Positions 25,536-35,524 of a stretch of DNA of 64,000 nucleotides are shown here, piece by piece. The position numbers were made by a program, and so were the translations under genes. Source of the stretch: Palsa-661 sp035535015 (GTDB taxonomy: Bacteria; Actinomycetota; Acidimicrobiia; Acidimicrobiales; UBA8190); contig DATLQU010000062.1 in NCBI GenBank assembly GCA_035535015.1, positions 39,250-103,249 of the forward strand. Reading direction: 5' to 3'. The notes under the pieces are model-generated. The model was not told the origin of the DNA. It saw only the letters and a list, made by a program, of their open reading frames with translations, and searched no databases. How positions within the stretch are numbered: the first letter of the stretch is position 1; the number at the start of each line of letters is the position of its first letter.

Positions 25536-26999
25536 TCAACCGGGTACCCGGTAACGCACGGGCGAGCCGTGGAGTTCGATGGGGATGCCCACCAGACTCC
25601 GGCCCCGGAGCCCGGGCAGCTCGGAGATCTCGGCGGCGGCGGCCACGTGCCGGCCGTCGTCGAGTCGGGCGATCACGGGCGCGGCCGTGATCTCGCCGTC
25701 TCGTCCGCTCGCCACTGTCGAAGCCACCACGACGGCGGGACCGTCGATCTCGGTGGCGATGTCGACGGCGCTGGCGTCGATGGTCGCCTGGTCGGCCGTC
25801 GTATCTCCGCCCCGCCACCCCGAGAAAGGTGGGTCTGATCCGTAGACACCCACCGCATGCTTCGTCAGGTACCAACCGAGGGAGGTCACCAGTCCGCTTC
25901 CTCCCTGCTGGCGTAGGCGGTCGACCATGGTGGCCACGGCGTGGAGGGAGTAGTTGTTCCCGGGCCCGCCAAAGTACGGGAGCCCTCCCGTCACCGTCAG
26001 CTTCCGGTGGTCGTCGAAGGCCAGACCGAGCGACTGCGCCGCCAGCTCGACGGCACAGGGAAAGCACGAATAGAGATCGAAGGCACTCAGGTCGTCGACC
26101 CCCGTACCGGCGGCGTCGATCGCCGCGGTGGCCGCGGCTTTCATGCCCGGAGCCGACCCGGGATCGGGGCGGGCCGCGGGAAACCAGACGTCATTGCACT
26201 CGGCGCCGGACCAACAAAAGACGGCACCTTCGGAGACACCCGCCTGTCGGGCGGCGGCCAGCGAGGCGACAACCACGGCGGCGCCCTGGTCGACAGAGAA
26301 CATGGCGCACATGTTCTTGGCGTACGGCTCCGAGATGATCCGGTTCCCAGCAGTGATCTCCGAGAGGTCGCTCGGTGTCCGGCTCTCGGGAAACCAGGCG
26401 TACTCGTGGCCGGCGGCCACCTCCGTGAAGGGGGCCATGACATGACCAAGGTGGGCGCGCTGCTCGTCGAAGCTCCGTCCCGCCCGGTGGGCCAAGACGC
26501 TTTCGAACAAGGCATACACATGAACGGGAGCGATCAGGCCGGCCTGGAGCTCCGCCGCGCTCACCGGCGGCCGGTTGTCTCCGATCACCGGGTCAGGTCC
26601 GGTCTCCGACGCGTTGGCACCGTCCCCATCCGCCAGCGGCGACCAGGCCGAGCGCTGCGCTTCGGCTCCGACGATGAGGACGACGTCGATCTCGCCGGCG
26701 GCGATGGCCGCCGCGGCCCGATTGACGAGCCACTGCGGCGAGTTTCCCCCGACGGTTGTCATCTCTTTCCGGTCGGGGGAGAGCTGCAATCGCCGGGCCA
26801 GGTCTGTGGCCGGCGCCGGCCCGACCGGCGAGATGATGTTGACGACCGAGAGCTGCTGGACGGCGGCCCGCAATTTGGGGATGTCGTCGAGCGCCGACCG
26901 GGCTGCACGCTCGGCCAGATCGAGAGCGGTGACCGTTCCGGATCGTTCGATGGCTTGTCCGGTCGCCACCACAACCGGAAGCCGGTCATCGACTGCCAC
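25536..26999 (-). CDS. Thiolase-superfamily acetyl-CoA acetyltransferase-like protein
   Basis: 487 aa. The N-terminal thiolase fold includes VVATGQAIERSG and TVGGNSPQWLVNRAAAAIAAGEIDVVLIVGAEAQ. At the usual nucleophile loop the sequence is GGNSPQ, so the classical Cys of NECxSG is not obvious. Later come DLYSCFPCAVELAAQSLG and TGGLPYFGGPGNNYSLHAVATM. The C-terminal ~80 residues form an extra OB-like domain. It is probably a member of the atypical actinobacterial thiolase group; the reaction is uncertain. GTG 26999 follows GAGGAGTGG. Confidence 0.75.
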   Translation of the reverse strand: MAVDDRLPVVVATGQAIERSGTVTALDLAERAARSALDDIPKLRAAVQQLSVVNIISPVGPAPATDLARRLQLSPDRKEMTTVGGNSPQWLVNRAAAAIAAGEIDVVLIVGAEAQRSAWSPLADGDGANASETGPDPVIGDNRPPVSAAELQAGLIAPVHVYALFESVLAHRAGRSFDEQRAHLGHVMAPFTEVAAGHEYAWFPESRTPSDLSEITAGNRIISEPYAKNMCAMFSVDQGAAVVVASLAAARQAGVSEGAVFCWSGAECNDVWFPAARPDPGSAPGMKAAATAAIDAAGTGVDDLSAFDLYSCFPCAVELAAQSLGLAFDDHRKLTVTGGLPYFGGPGNNYSLHAVATMVDRLRQQGGSGLVTSLGWYLTKHAVGVYGSDPPFSGWRGGDTTADQATIDASAVDIATEIDGPAVVVASTVASGRDGEITAAPVIARLDDGRHVAAAAEISELPGLRGRSLVGIPIELHGSPVRYRVPG

Positions 27000-27056
27000 G
27001 GGGTTCCACTCCTCACGTCCGGGCGACCACGTTAGGCATCGGGGTGCCGACGTGTC

Positions 27057-28526
27057 ATGCTGAGCGGCGTGCGCCCGCCTGACCGAGCGGATGAGGACCG
27101 GCCGGTCCGTTCACCCCGGCCTCTTCCCCAGGGATTCCGATTCGGCGTCGCCACCGCCGGTTTCCAGGTCGAGGGTGGGTTCAACGGGCCGGGAGAACCG
27201 ACCAACAACTGGGTGCGCTGGGAACGCAGTGGCCGTGTCGAGCCGTCGGGCATCGCCGTCGACTTCTGGAATCGGTATGAGGAGCATCTCGACCGGGTGG
27301 CGGCGATGGGCTGCGACGCCTTTCGAATGGGTGTCGAGTGGGCCAGAGTCGAGCCCTCGCCGGGCGCCGTCGACAATGACGCCCTCGAGCGCTACGCCGC
27401 TGTACTCGACGCCTGTCGGGAACGCGGGCTGGAGCCCTTGGTCACCTTGCACCACTTCACCCATCCGGCATGGCTGGGCGAGGATTTTTGGTTGTCAGGG
27501 GATTCGGCCAGCCTCTTTGCCGGCTGGGTGGAGCTCGTTGCCCGCGCTCTCTCGTCGCGCTGCCGGAATTGGGTGACCCTGAACGAAATCAACGTCGTGG
27601 GACTGGGTTCGTACCTGCTCGGCATGTTCCCTCCTGGACGCCTGGCCGCCGTGCCCGACATGACGCGAGCATTTGACAACCTTCTGGCCGCCCATGTCCG
27701 GGCCTACGACGTCCTGCACCGTCTGCAACCCGAGGCCATGGTGACGACGAACAACACATCGGTCAGCGTGTACGAGCTCGACCGGCTACTGATCGACCTC
27801 CTGCTGTCTCGCCGGGCCGGCGTCGGGCGCGGCGACATGGATGCGTACATCGCCGAGCGCCGCGTCTGCTGGTACGGCGCCATTGGCCCGGCCGACCCGG
27901 TGGAGCATGTCCTCCGGCGCCTGGGCCGGCGTGTGGCGGACAGGCCGGAAGAGAACTTCTGCAATTCACTCGAGGCCATCCGCACCAGTACCCATGACAG
28001 CACCCTGGATGTCGTCGGCATCGACTATTACGACCCTGTCTCGTCACACCACGTCCGACTTCCGGGCACCCGCACGGCCGGAGGTCGTTCGTGGGCGCCC
28101 GCCCGGGAATTGTGGGACGACCTCGTGTTTCCGCGTGGCTTGGCCTCCTACTGCCGCGCCAATGCCACCGACGGCCTCGACCTGTGGATGGTCGAGAATG
28201 GCATCTGCAACCGCGTGCGGCGGGGCCGCTCATTTCCCCGGCTCGACGGGTGGGATCGCGTTCGCTACCTCCGGGAGAACCTGGCCTCAATGGTCGGTGC
28301 CATCGACGCCGGCGTGCCCGTGGGTGCCTATTACCACTGGACCTTGGCCGACAACTACGAGTGGGGCAGCTACGAACCCCGCTTCGGACTTCACGGCGTC
28401 GATCGTGAACGGGGCTTGCGGGTCCTCGACACCGACTCCGTGGGCGCCGATGCCGCCGGCGCCTACCGCCGGATTATCGAAGGACTGCGAGCCGGCGATC
28501 GATCGGTGCTCGTCCCACGGGACTGA
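27057..28526 (+). CDS. Family 1 glycoside hydrolase (beta-glucosidase-like)
   Basis: 489 aa TIM-barrel. Early GH1 blocks are FRFGVATAGFQVEGG and MGCDAFRMGVEWARVEP. The acid/base Glu is at residue 177 in TLNEIN (normally NEP) and the nucleophile Glu at 380 in WMVENGI. The aglycone/glycone region is YYHWTLADNYEWGSYEPRFGLHGVD. The sequence is divergent, so it could act on non-glucose beta-glycosides. There is no signal peptide. GTG 27069 is an alternative start. Confidence 0.85.
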   Translation: MLSGVRPPDRADEDRPVRSPRPLPQGFRFGVATAGFQVEGGFNGPGEPTNNWVRWERSGRVEPSGIAVDFWNRYEEHLDRVAAMGCDAFRMGVEWARVEPSPGAVDNDALERYAAVLDACRERGLEPLVTLHHFTHPAWLGEDFWLSGDSASLFAGWVELVARALSSRCRNWVTLNEINVVGLGSYLLGMFPPGRLAAVPDMTRAFDNLLAAHVRAYDVLHRLQPEAMVTTNNTSVSVYELDRLLIDLLLSRRAGVGRGDMDAYIAERRVCWYGAIGPADPVEHVLRRLGRRVADRPEENFCNSLEAIRTSTHDSTLDVVGIDYYDPVSSHHVRLPGTRTAGGRSWAPARELWDDLVFPRGLASYCRANATDGLDLWMVENGICNRVRRGRSFPRLDGWDRVRYLRENLASMVGAIDAGVPVGAYYHWTLADNYEWGSYEPRFGLHGVDRERGLRVLDTDSVGADAAGAYRRIIEGLRAGDRSVLVPRD

Positions 28527-28546
28527 TCTGAGTCGGCAGGGCGTCC

Positions 28547-29227
28547 TCAGCTCCGACCGGCGGCGAACCGCTCGGGATCAACGGCGACGAACAGGGACTC
28601 GGCTTCGGCCAGGACCGTGTCACCGTGCCGGGCTTCACCCGCCATATGAAGCTTGCGGCCGTCGCGTCTCGTGAGGCGGGCCCGGAACTCGAGGGCCACA
28701 CCGAGAGGAATCGGCGCCCGGTAGGTGACCGTGAGTCGACCGGTGAAGGCCGGAGTGCAGGCGATGGACAAGACGAAACCCATGGCCTCGTCGAAAAGAG
28801 CAGCCACGATGCCGCCGTGCGCCCGACCTGGCGCTCCCTCGAAGGCCTCGCCCAGGGTGGCGAGCACAACCGCATCGTCGCCGTCGCGGACAGTTCGGGC
28901 GGCGATGCCCATGGGATTGGCCGGACCGGTCACGATGCAGTCCGGAAAATGGCTGCCCCGGGCGCCGCCCTGGGGTGGAGGCTCGACAAAGAGACCGCCC
29001 GTCATGTCGAGCGTCGCCGGCTGGCGAGGTGGCGACGCCTTCACCCGGGTCAGAAGTTGGTGGGCGGTGGAGGTGATGGTGCGCAGGGTGTCGTCGTCGA
29101 CACCATGGCCGACGATGGCGTGTCCCAGCTGGCGCATGGCGTCGGCGGCCTCCAGCCGGGCCGCCGAAGGATCGGTCTCGTCGGGATCGGGCCCGGATGG
29201 GCCGTCCCCGTCGTGGCGGGCCGTCAA
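28547..29227 (-). CDS. PaaI/4HBT hot-dog thioesterase
   Basis: 226 aa. The hot-dog core has GRAHGGIVAALFDEAMGFVL, the thioesterase helix with the His-Gly-Gly motif, and then RLTVTYRAPIPLGVALEFRARL. It is preceded by a helical N-terminal region. It would hydrolyse acyl-CoA thioesters. TTG 29227 overlaps the stop of the upstream acyl-CoA dehydrogenase by 4 nt (TTGA), which I prefer over the TTG at 29248. Confidence 0.8.
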   Translation of the reverse strand: MTARHDGDGPSGPDPDETDPSAARLEAADAMRQLGHAIVGHGVDDDTLRTITSTAHQLLTRVKASPPRQPATLDMTGGLFVEPPPQGGARGSHFPDCIVTGPANPMGIAARTVRDGDDAVVLATLGEAFEGAPGRAHGGIVAALFDEAMGFVLSIACTPAFTGRLTVTYRAPIPLGVALEFRARLTRRDGRKLHMAGEARHGDTVLAEAESLFVAVDPERFAAGRS

Positions 29228-30477
29228 TTGCGGGTGACCTGGCCCCAAGCGACGCCCTTATCGGCTTCGAAGTCCCGGGGAAGGCCGAGAATCCGCTCGG
29301 CCATCTGGTTGCGCAGCACCTCCGACGTGCCGCCCTCGATGGTGTTGGCCCGGGCCCGAAGGAATGTCGTGGCCCGGGACGAGGACTTCGAGTCATCGGG
29401 AGCCCAGGCGATTCCGGCCATTCCGTTCACATCGACGGCGAAGCTTGAACGACGTTGGTTGTACTCGGCGTTGAACACCTTGTTGACTGCACCCTCGGGT
29501 CCGGGTTGCTGACCGCGCATGCGGGCCGAATTGGCCCGGAAGGCGGTGATCTCTTTCACCTCGGACTCGATGTAGAACTGGGCCAGCCTCTGGCGGACGC
29601 GGGGATCGGTCCGGTCGGGGATCTGGTCGAGATAGGACTGCCAGGGATCGCGACGGACACCCCCGCTGAACGACACCGGATCGAGCGAGATCCCAGCCAG
29701 CGCGACACGTTCGTTCATCAGCGTGGTGCGGGCGCAGCGCCAGCCGTCGCCCACGTCGCCCACCCGGTTGGTGTCGGGGATGCGGACGTCGGTGAGGAAC
29801 ACCTCGTTGAACTCCGAGGACCCCGTCATCTGCTTGAGGGGCCGGACCTCGACGCCCGGCGCCTTCATGTCCATGACGAAATAGGTCAATCCCTCGTGCT
29901 TGGGGACGTCGGGGTTGGTGCGGGCCACAAGCATGCCAAAAGCGGCGAACTGTGCGATGGTCGTCCAGACCTTCTGACCGTTCACCACCCACTCGTCGCC
30001 GTCGCGCACGGCCCGCGTGGAGAGCGAAGCCAGGTCGGAACCGGAACCGGGTTCGGAGAAGAGCTGGCACCAGATCTCCTCGGCCGAGAGGATCTTTCTG
30101 AGGTAGCGCTCCTTCTGGGCGTCGCTGCCGTGCTCGATCAAGGTGGGTCCGGCCAGTCCCACGCCGAGCAGGTTTATCGAGACCGTCGGCAACCGGTAGT
30201 GGACGAGCTCGGAGCGGATCACCTGCTGCATCCATGTCTCACCGGAGAGACCGCCATACTCCTTGGGCCACAAGGGGGCCGCGTACGGACTGCGCCCGAT
30301 GATCCCCTGCCAGGCGAACGGGTTGAATCCGTTGTCGGCTCTCAGCTGCTCGAGCCCGGCGTCGTCGCCTGTCTCGACCAGATCCATCCAGGGGCTGGGG
30401 AGGGCATCACGGAGCCAGGAGCGGAATTCAGACCGGAACTCGGCGCGTTCGGGGGTGTCCTCGATCTCCCACCGCAT
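29224..30477 (-). CDS. Acyl-CoA dehydrogenase
   Basis: 417 aa, all three ACAD domains present. Signatures are WCQLFSEPGSGSDLASLSTRAVRDGDEW (acyl and flavin site), NGQKVWTT, and the C-terminal ANTIEGGTSEVLRNQMAERILGLPR. FAD-dependent alpha,beta-dehydrogenation of an acyl-CoA is expected; chain specificity cannot be read. The ATG has GAAGGGAG upstream. It forms a two-gene unit with the thioesterase. Confidence 0.9.
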   Translation of the reverse strand: MRWEIEDTPERAEFRSEFRSWLRDALPSPWMDLVETGDDAGLEQLRADNGFNPFAWQGIIGRSPYAAPLWPKEYGGLSGETWMQQVIRSELVHYRLPTVSINLLGVGLAGPTLIEHGSDAQKERYLRKILSAEEIWCQLFSEPGSGSDLASLSTRAVRDGDEWVVNGQKVWTTIAQFAAFGMLVARTNPDVPKHEGLTYFVMDMKAPGVEVRPLKQMTGSSEFNEVFLTDVRIPDTNRVGDVGDGWRCARTTLMNERVALAGISLDPVSFSGGVRRDPWQSYLDQIPDRTDPRVRQRLAQFYIESEVKEITAFRANSARMRGQQPGPEGAVNKVFNAEYNQRRSSFAVDVNGMAGIAWAPDDSKSSSRATTFLRARANTIEGGTSEVLRNQMAERILGLPRDFEADKGVAWGQVTRN

Positions 30478-30664
30478 GGTCTGGCTCCCTTCTCCTCGCC
30501 GGCCCGCCGCCGGCCGGGGTCGATTCTCCGAACCGAGCTTAGGTGGCTGTCCGGATGCCCCGAGGCCCCGGTCCCGGCCGGTTCCGATCCCGACGGGCGC
30601 CGCTCGGGCCCCGAGCGACAGGGCGAACGGCGATGTACGGGGCACGGCTCCCCCGAGGATCAGA

Positions 30665-31732
30665 TCACTGCGTGGCGGAGAGAAAGGTGGCGCGGCGCGG
30701 CGCATCGAGGTTGAGCTGCGTTCGGCGTCGGGCCAGAACGTCGGCCATGAAGTCTCGGCCATTGGGCAGGTACCGGAGTATGTCGGCCTGCGCCTGCGGC
30801 CGCGGCAGCATCCAGGAATGGCCCCCGGGCACCCAGACCACGGGTCGGTGCACCAGATCCGAGAACTCCTGGGCGCAGGCAGCGTTCACAATGCGGTCGA
30901 AGCAACCCCAGATGGGCAGGACGGGGACGTCTTCCTCGACGACGTGGCGGACGCCGGGGCGGAGATCGATGGCCATCAGCATGGAGCCCACCGGCAGAGA
31001 CCGTCCCATCGTCCGCAGGTTGCGCCGGGCATCGGGCCAGAGGCCCCGCAGGGTGGAGGGCAGACGCCGGCCGATCAGGACGCCCGGCGTGTCGAGCATG
31101 ACCGCCACCATGAGATCGGCGACACCGGCCACGTCAGGCAGGACGGGCGAGATCAACGAGACGAGCATGCCATGCCGGACTTTCCACTCCGGAGTGGCCG
31201 CTCCGTCGCGGTAGATGATGCCGAGGGTGCGCTCGGGGTGGGCGTCGGCGAATTCGACGGCCACGGCACCGCCCATGGAGTGACCAAGGAGGATCACCTG
31301 GTCGATCCCGAGATGGTCGAGGAGACGGACGATCTCGTTGGTCAGTTCCTGGATCGAAACCCTCTCCCAGGGCAGGGGATCACTCCCGGCGAATCCTGGA
31401 AGGTTGGGGTTCACCACCCGCCAGCCGAGGGTTTCGGCCAGGTGTTTGCTCTCTCGCCAGTACATGCCTCCGCCGGCGAAGTAGCCGTGGAGATTGACGG
31501 CCCAGATCGGAGGACTGCCGGGACCCTCAGGCCCGTGGGCGTCCTCGTTGTCGGTCACGGCGTAGCGCATGCGGCGGTCGTCCAGCATGAGTTTGCCCGG
31601 GATCATGCCGACCGGGCGTTGGCGGTCGGCGGCTCCGCGCCCGCACAGGGAGATCTTGGTGGCGCGGCGGGCCGAAGAAGACCGGTGGGCCCGGTCCCGG
31701 CCCGCGGGAGGGGTGATTGCTGGGACACGCAT
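30665..31732 (-). CDS. Alpha/beta hydrolase
   Basis: Up to 355 aa. The oxyanion region is NLHGYFAGGG, the nucleophile elbow is LLGHSMGGAVAVEF, the acid is in WGCFDRIVN and the base in WVPGGHSWMLPRP. It resembles the epoxide hydrolase/meta-cleavage esterase branch. The first 42 residues are basic and poorly conserved; ATG 31606 may be the true start, although a TAGCCT box lies just upstream of ATG 31732. The substrate is unknown. Confidence 0.8.
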   Translation of the reverse strand: MRVPAITPPAGRDRAHRSSSARRATKISLCGRGAADRQRPVGMIPGKLMLDDRRMRYAVTDNEDAHGPEGPGSPPIWAVNLHGYFAGGGMYWRESKHLAETLGWRVVNPNLPGFAGSDPLPWERVSIQELTNEIVRLLDHLGIDQVILLGHSMGGAVAVEFADAHPERTLGIIYRDGAATPEWKVRHGMLVSLISPVLPDVAGVADLMVAVMLDTPGVLIGRRLPSTLRGLWPDARRNLRTMGRSLPVGSMLMAIDLRPGVRHVVEEDVPVLPIWGCFDRIVNAACAQEFSDLVHRPVVWVPGGHSWMLPRPQAQADILRYLPNGRDFMADVLARRRTQLNLDAPRRATFLSATQ

Positions 31733-31782
31733 AGCAACCGCCGAGGCTATCGCAGCACCCCCTCGTGCCTCCGGGATCGGGG

Positions 31783-32766
31783 TCAGGCCCCGGTCGTCAC
31801 CGCTGTCGCCCGGGTCAGCGCCTCGCTGGCCTCGGTCACGAACCGACGGACCAGATCAGCCGCCGGCACGAGCTCGTGGATGGCCCCTACCCCCTGGCCG
31901 GCCGGGTAGCACTCGCGCGCCGGGTCCACTTCCTGGGTCTGGGCGTCGCCGCCGAGGTGGAAGGCCTTCTCCGCCATGGACCGGCCGAGCTGTCCCGGGA
32001 ACCGTTCCAACTTGTCCGGGTGTTCGTCGTAGTACGCCGTATAGGTATTGCGGACGACCCGCATGGTCTTGCCCGAGTAGGCGCGGCTGATGGTGGTGCC
32101 GTCTTCGGCTGTGGCCAGGAGCGCGTCCTTGTATCCGAGAACGGCCCGGGCCTCCGGCGTGGCGATGAAGCGGGTCCCGACCCAGACGCCGTCCGCCCCG
32201 AGGCTGAGCGCGGCGGCCAGGCCGCGTCCGTCGGAGATTCCGCCGGCGGCGACCACGGGTACCTGGTGGCCGACGGCGTCGACGATCTGGGGGACGAGGG
32301 GCATGGTGGCGATCAGTCCTGTGTGGCCGCCGGCCTCGGTGCCCTGGGCCACGACGATGTCGCATCCGGCGTCGACGGCGCGTCGGGCGTGGTCGACCCG
32401 ACCGCACATGTTGATCACGAGGAGGCCGTGCCGGTGGCAGAGCTCCACCACCTCGATGGGGATGCCGAGCCCGGCTACGAAGACCGAGGCGCCGCCCTGG
32501 ATGATCTTCTCCACCTGGGCCGCCATGTCGCCCGGCATGGCCGTGAGCAGGTCGACACCGAAAGGCTTGGCGGTGAGCTCACGCACCTTGCGCATCTCTT
32601 CGACCATGCCGTCCGTCGACATGGTCGAGGCGCCGAGGCATCCGAAACCGCCGGCTTCGGACACGGCGGCGACGAGGCCGTGGTACGAGACGCCGCCCAT
32701 ACCGGCCAGCATCACCGGGTGCTCGATATCGAGCATCTGGGTGAGTCGTGTCTGCATGATCTGCAT
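31783..32766 (-). CDS. Nitronate monooxygenase/FMN-dependent enoyl reductase-like protein
   Basis: 327 aa FMN barrel of the NPD family. Seen are DIEHPVMLAGMGGVS, VVAQGTEAGGHTG (catalytic His context), VVAAGGISDGRGLAAALSLGADGVWVGTRF (FMN phosphate site). Homologues oxidise nitronates or act as FabK-type reductases. GGGAGG lies 8 nt before the ATG. It diverges from the GH31 gene. Confidence 0.85.
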   Translation of the reverse strand: MQIMQTRLTQMLDIEHPVMLAGMGGVSYHGLVAAVSEAGGFGCLGASTMSTDGMVEEMRKVRELTAKPFGVDLLTAMPGDMAAQVEKIIQGGASVFVAGLGIPIEVVELCHRHGLLVINMCGRVDHARRAVDAGCDIVVAQGTEAGGHTGLIATMPLVPQIVDAVGHQVPVVAAGGISDGRGLAAALSLGADGVWVGTRFIATPEARAVLGYKDALLATAEDGTTISRAYSGKTMRVVRNTYTAYYDEHPDKLERFPGQLGRSMAEKAFHLGGDAQTQEVDPARECYPAGQGVGAIHELVPAADLVRRFVTEASEALTRATAVTTGA

Positions 32767-32854
32767 GAAATTGCCTCCCTGGAGGACACCAGTCTTAGTG
32801 GTGGACAGCGGCAGGCGCCACTGGTGGGTCCGAGCCGACGTAGCCTCGCCTTCC

Positions 32855-35524
32855 ATGGCTGACCTGCGAACGTCGTACCGCCGGGCCCTCGCCCGGGTGC
32901 GACTGGTGGCCCGGACCGTGAACGAGCTCGGACTCCCCACCATGAGGCTGGTGGCGACCAACTCCGTCCGTCGGCAGATGGTGGCGTGGAGAGATGCCTT
33001 TGCCCGAAGGCCGCTGGTCGAGGGCCAGATGCCCGGTCGGCTGGTGCGGGTCGACCCGGACGATACCGGTGCCAGGATGGTGTTCGAGGAGGCCGAGCTC
33101 GAGGTCCGATTTCTCGCCTCCGACGTGGTGCGGCTGTCGTGGGGACCGGGCCCGGAGCCCGTTTCCTACGCCCTGGCCGGTGAGATCCCGTGGCCGGTCC
33201 CCGTGGTGGCGTCGAGTGCACTGCCCGGTGGAGGCATCGTCCTTCGCAGCACGGAGCTGGTCGTCTCCGTCGACGGGGAAGGGTCGGTGCGGGTGACGCG
33301 GCTTGACGGTGTCGTCCTGCGTACGGAAGCCCCTCCGGTCCGCGGCGGCGACGGTTGGCAACTACGCCACGGGATGAGACCGGGGGAGCGCTTCGGCGGC
33401 CTGGGAGAGCAGTCTGCCGGCGTGGACCTGCGCGGCGGGCGCTTCACCTTGTGGAACACCGACGCCGGTGGCTCGTGGAGCTCGGGGAAGGGACCTCTGT
33501 ACCTCGGAATCCCGGTGGTCATCGGGACACACCCCGACGGGGACACCCTCACGTTCTACGAGAACTCAACCCGCGGTGACTTCTCCTTCGGCTCTGGCGC
33601 CGGTGGTCCCGAGACGGTGGCTGAAAGCGCGGCGCGGCGCCGCGCCGCGGGAACGGCCACCGTCAGCTTCTCCGGTGGGATCCTGCGTCACTACGTGATG
33701 GCGGGGAGCGTTCCGCATCTGCTCGACCGATACACGGAGCTCACTGGCCGACCCGCCCTGCCGCCGCGTTGGGCACTCGGCTACCACCAGAGTCGTTGGG
33801 GATACAAGAACGAGGAGGACGTACGCCGGGTTGTCGGCGGATACCGGTCGCTCGGGCTACCTCTCAGCGCCATCCATCTGGACATCGACTATATGGACGG
33901 ATATCGGGTTTTCACTTTCGACCGGCGCCGGTTCCCCGATCCCGCGGCGCTGGCCTCCGAGATAGCGGAGTCCGGGGTGCGGGTGGTGACCATCGTGGAC
34001 CCGGGGGTGAAGATCGATCCCGGCTACCGCATTTACCGTCACGGCCTCGAGGAGGGTCGATTCTGTACCGACGATACGGGACGTCCGGTCGAGGGCGTGG
34101 TGTGGCCGGGCCGGGTGGCGTTTCCCGACTTCACGGCCCCCGGAACGCGGGACTGGTGGGCTGAGCAGTACCGATTTCTCACCGACGCCGGCGTCGCCGG
34201 GATCTGGCACGACATGAACGAACCCACGTCCATTTCCCTCCTGGGCGATCCCTCGCTGCCTCTGTCCACATGTCACGATCTCGACGGACGCGGCGGCGAC
34301 CACCGGGAAGGTCACAACCTCTACGGCCTGCTCATGAATCGGGCCGGTTCAGAAGGTCTGCGGCGGGCCCGGCCCGATCGTCGCCCGTTCATCGTGTCAC
34401 GCTCCGGTTGGGCCGGCATGCAGCGGTGGGCGTGGAATTGGACCGGTGATGTGTCCACCACGTGGGGCTCGATGCGCCAGCAGATGGCGACGGTGATCGG
34501 TCTGGGGTTGTCGGGAGTGCCGTATTCGGGCCCCGACATCGGCGGGTTCAGCGGGGTACCCGACGACGAGCTCTATGTCCGGTGGTTGCAGATGAGCGTT
34601 CTGCTTCCCTATTGCCGGACTCACTCCGTTCTGGGCGCGCCACCGCGCGAACCCTGGTGCTTCGACGAGCCGGCGCGCGGCATCATCGTCTCCTGGTTGC
34701 GCTTGCGCTACCGGCTGCTGCCCTACCTGTACGCCCTGTCCCATCAGGCCTCGGACAGCGGCGCACCTCTCATCCGTCCTTCGTGGTGGCCCGAGGCGGG
34801 GACCTCCCCCGACGTGGGCGCAGTGCCGGCCGGAACCTCCGATCTCGCCGACCCGACCGAGAGCGTCGACGTCGATGACGTCTTTCTCCTCGGCCATGCC
34901 CTCCTGGTGGCGCCGATCACGGTTCCCGGTGCCACCGAACGGACGGCGGTGCTCCCCTCTGGACGCTGGGTCAGCCTGTGGGCCGATGACGGCGACGGGT
35001 TCGATGGACACAGCGAGGTCCGCCTGCCTGCTCCCGCCGGTCGTATCCCCGTCCTCGTGCGGGCCGGTTCGATCATTTCCCTCGATGACGCCTGGACAGG
35101 CCACCACGACACGTGCCGGATCGACGCCGACGCCGATCTCGCTTCCGGGGCCGATTCCGCCGGGCCGGTTTCCCTCGGGCTCGACCACGCGCCCATCCGA
35201 CCGGCCTTTCACTGCTGGCCCACAGAGACGGGGGAGGCGCGGGGCCAGGCGGTCGACGACGCCGGGGACGGTGACGGATCCGTTCGCCGCGACAGACTCG
35301 AATTGCGCGGCGCGGTCGACGGAGGCACGGCCGTGGTGACGTGGGAGAGCGAAGGCGATTTCCCGCCGCCGGCGTACGTGCGGGTGGTCCTCCACGGTTT
35401 CGGAGCCGACGCGGCCGAGGTCGACGGCACTGCGGTGACCGTCGTCGGCTCGTCGGTCGACTGCCCGGCATTCCGCGAACTCCGGTTCCTCGGTGTGCGC
35501 CGTTTGGCAGGGCCCCGCTCGTGA
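32855..35524 (+). CDS. Family 31 glycoside hydrolase (alpha-glucosidase)
   Basis: 889 aa. After an N-terminal beta-sandwich comes the barrel with ALGYHQSRWGYKNEEDV and LDIDYMDGYRVFTFD. The nucleophile Asp is at residue 453 in IWHDMNEPT and the acid/base Asp at 532 in NWTGDVSTTW, followed by GPDIGGFSG. C-terminal beta domains complete it. There is no signal peptide, so it is probably intracellular and acts on alpha-glucosides. TAGCCT lies 8 nt before the ATG. The stop overlaps the GNAT start. Confidence 0.92.
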   Translation: MADLRTSYRRALARVRLVARTVNELGLPTMRLVATNSVRRQMVAWRDAFARRPLVEGQMPGRLVRVDPDDTGARMVFEEAELEVRFLASDVVRLSWGPGPEPVSYALAGEIPWPVPVVASSALPGGGIVLRSTELVVSVDGEGSVRVTRLDGVVLRTEAPPVRGGDGWQLRHGMRPGERFGGLGEQSAGVDLRGGRFTLWNTDAGGSWSSGKGPLYLGIPVVIGTHPDGDTLTFYENSTRGDFSFGSGAGGPETVAESAARRRAAGTATVSFSGGILRHYVMAGSVPHLLDRYTELTGRPALPPRWALGYHQSRWGYKNEEDVRRVVGGYRSLGLPLSAIHLDIDYMDGYRVFTFDRRRFPDPAALASEIAESGVRVVTIVDPGVKIDPGYRIYRHGLEEGRFCTDDTGRPVEGVVWPGRVAFPDFTAPGTRDWWAEQYRFLTDAGVAGIWHDMNEPTSISLLGDPSLPLSTCHDLDGRGGDHREGHNLYGLLMNRAGSEGLRRARPDRRPFIVSRSGWAGMQRWAWNWTGDVSTTWGSMRQQMATVIGLGLSGVPYSGPDIGGFSGVPDDELYVRWLQMSVLLPYCRTHSVLGAPPREPWCFDEPARGIIVSWLRLRYRLLPYLYALSHQASDSGAPLIRPSWWPEAGTSPDVGAVPAGTSDLADPTESVDVDDVFLLGHALLVAPITVPGATERTAVLPSGRWVSLWADDGDGFDGHSEVRLPAPAGRIPVLVRAGSIISLDDAWTGHHDTCRIDADADLASGADSAGPVSLGLDHAPIRPAFHCWPTETGEARGQAVDDAGDGDGSVRRDRLELRGAVDGGTAVVTWESEGDFPPPAYVRVVLHGFGADAAEVDGTAVTVVGSSVDCPAFRELRFLGVRRLAGPRS

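Noticed and set aside
32090..32854. Upstream extension of the GH31 frame by 255 codons
   Set aside because: It runs antisense through the nitronate monooxygenase gene; the real start is ATG 32855 behind a TAGCCT box.
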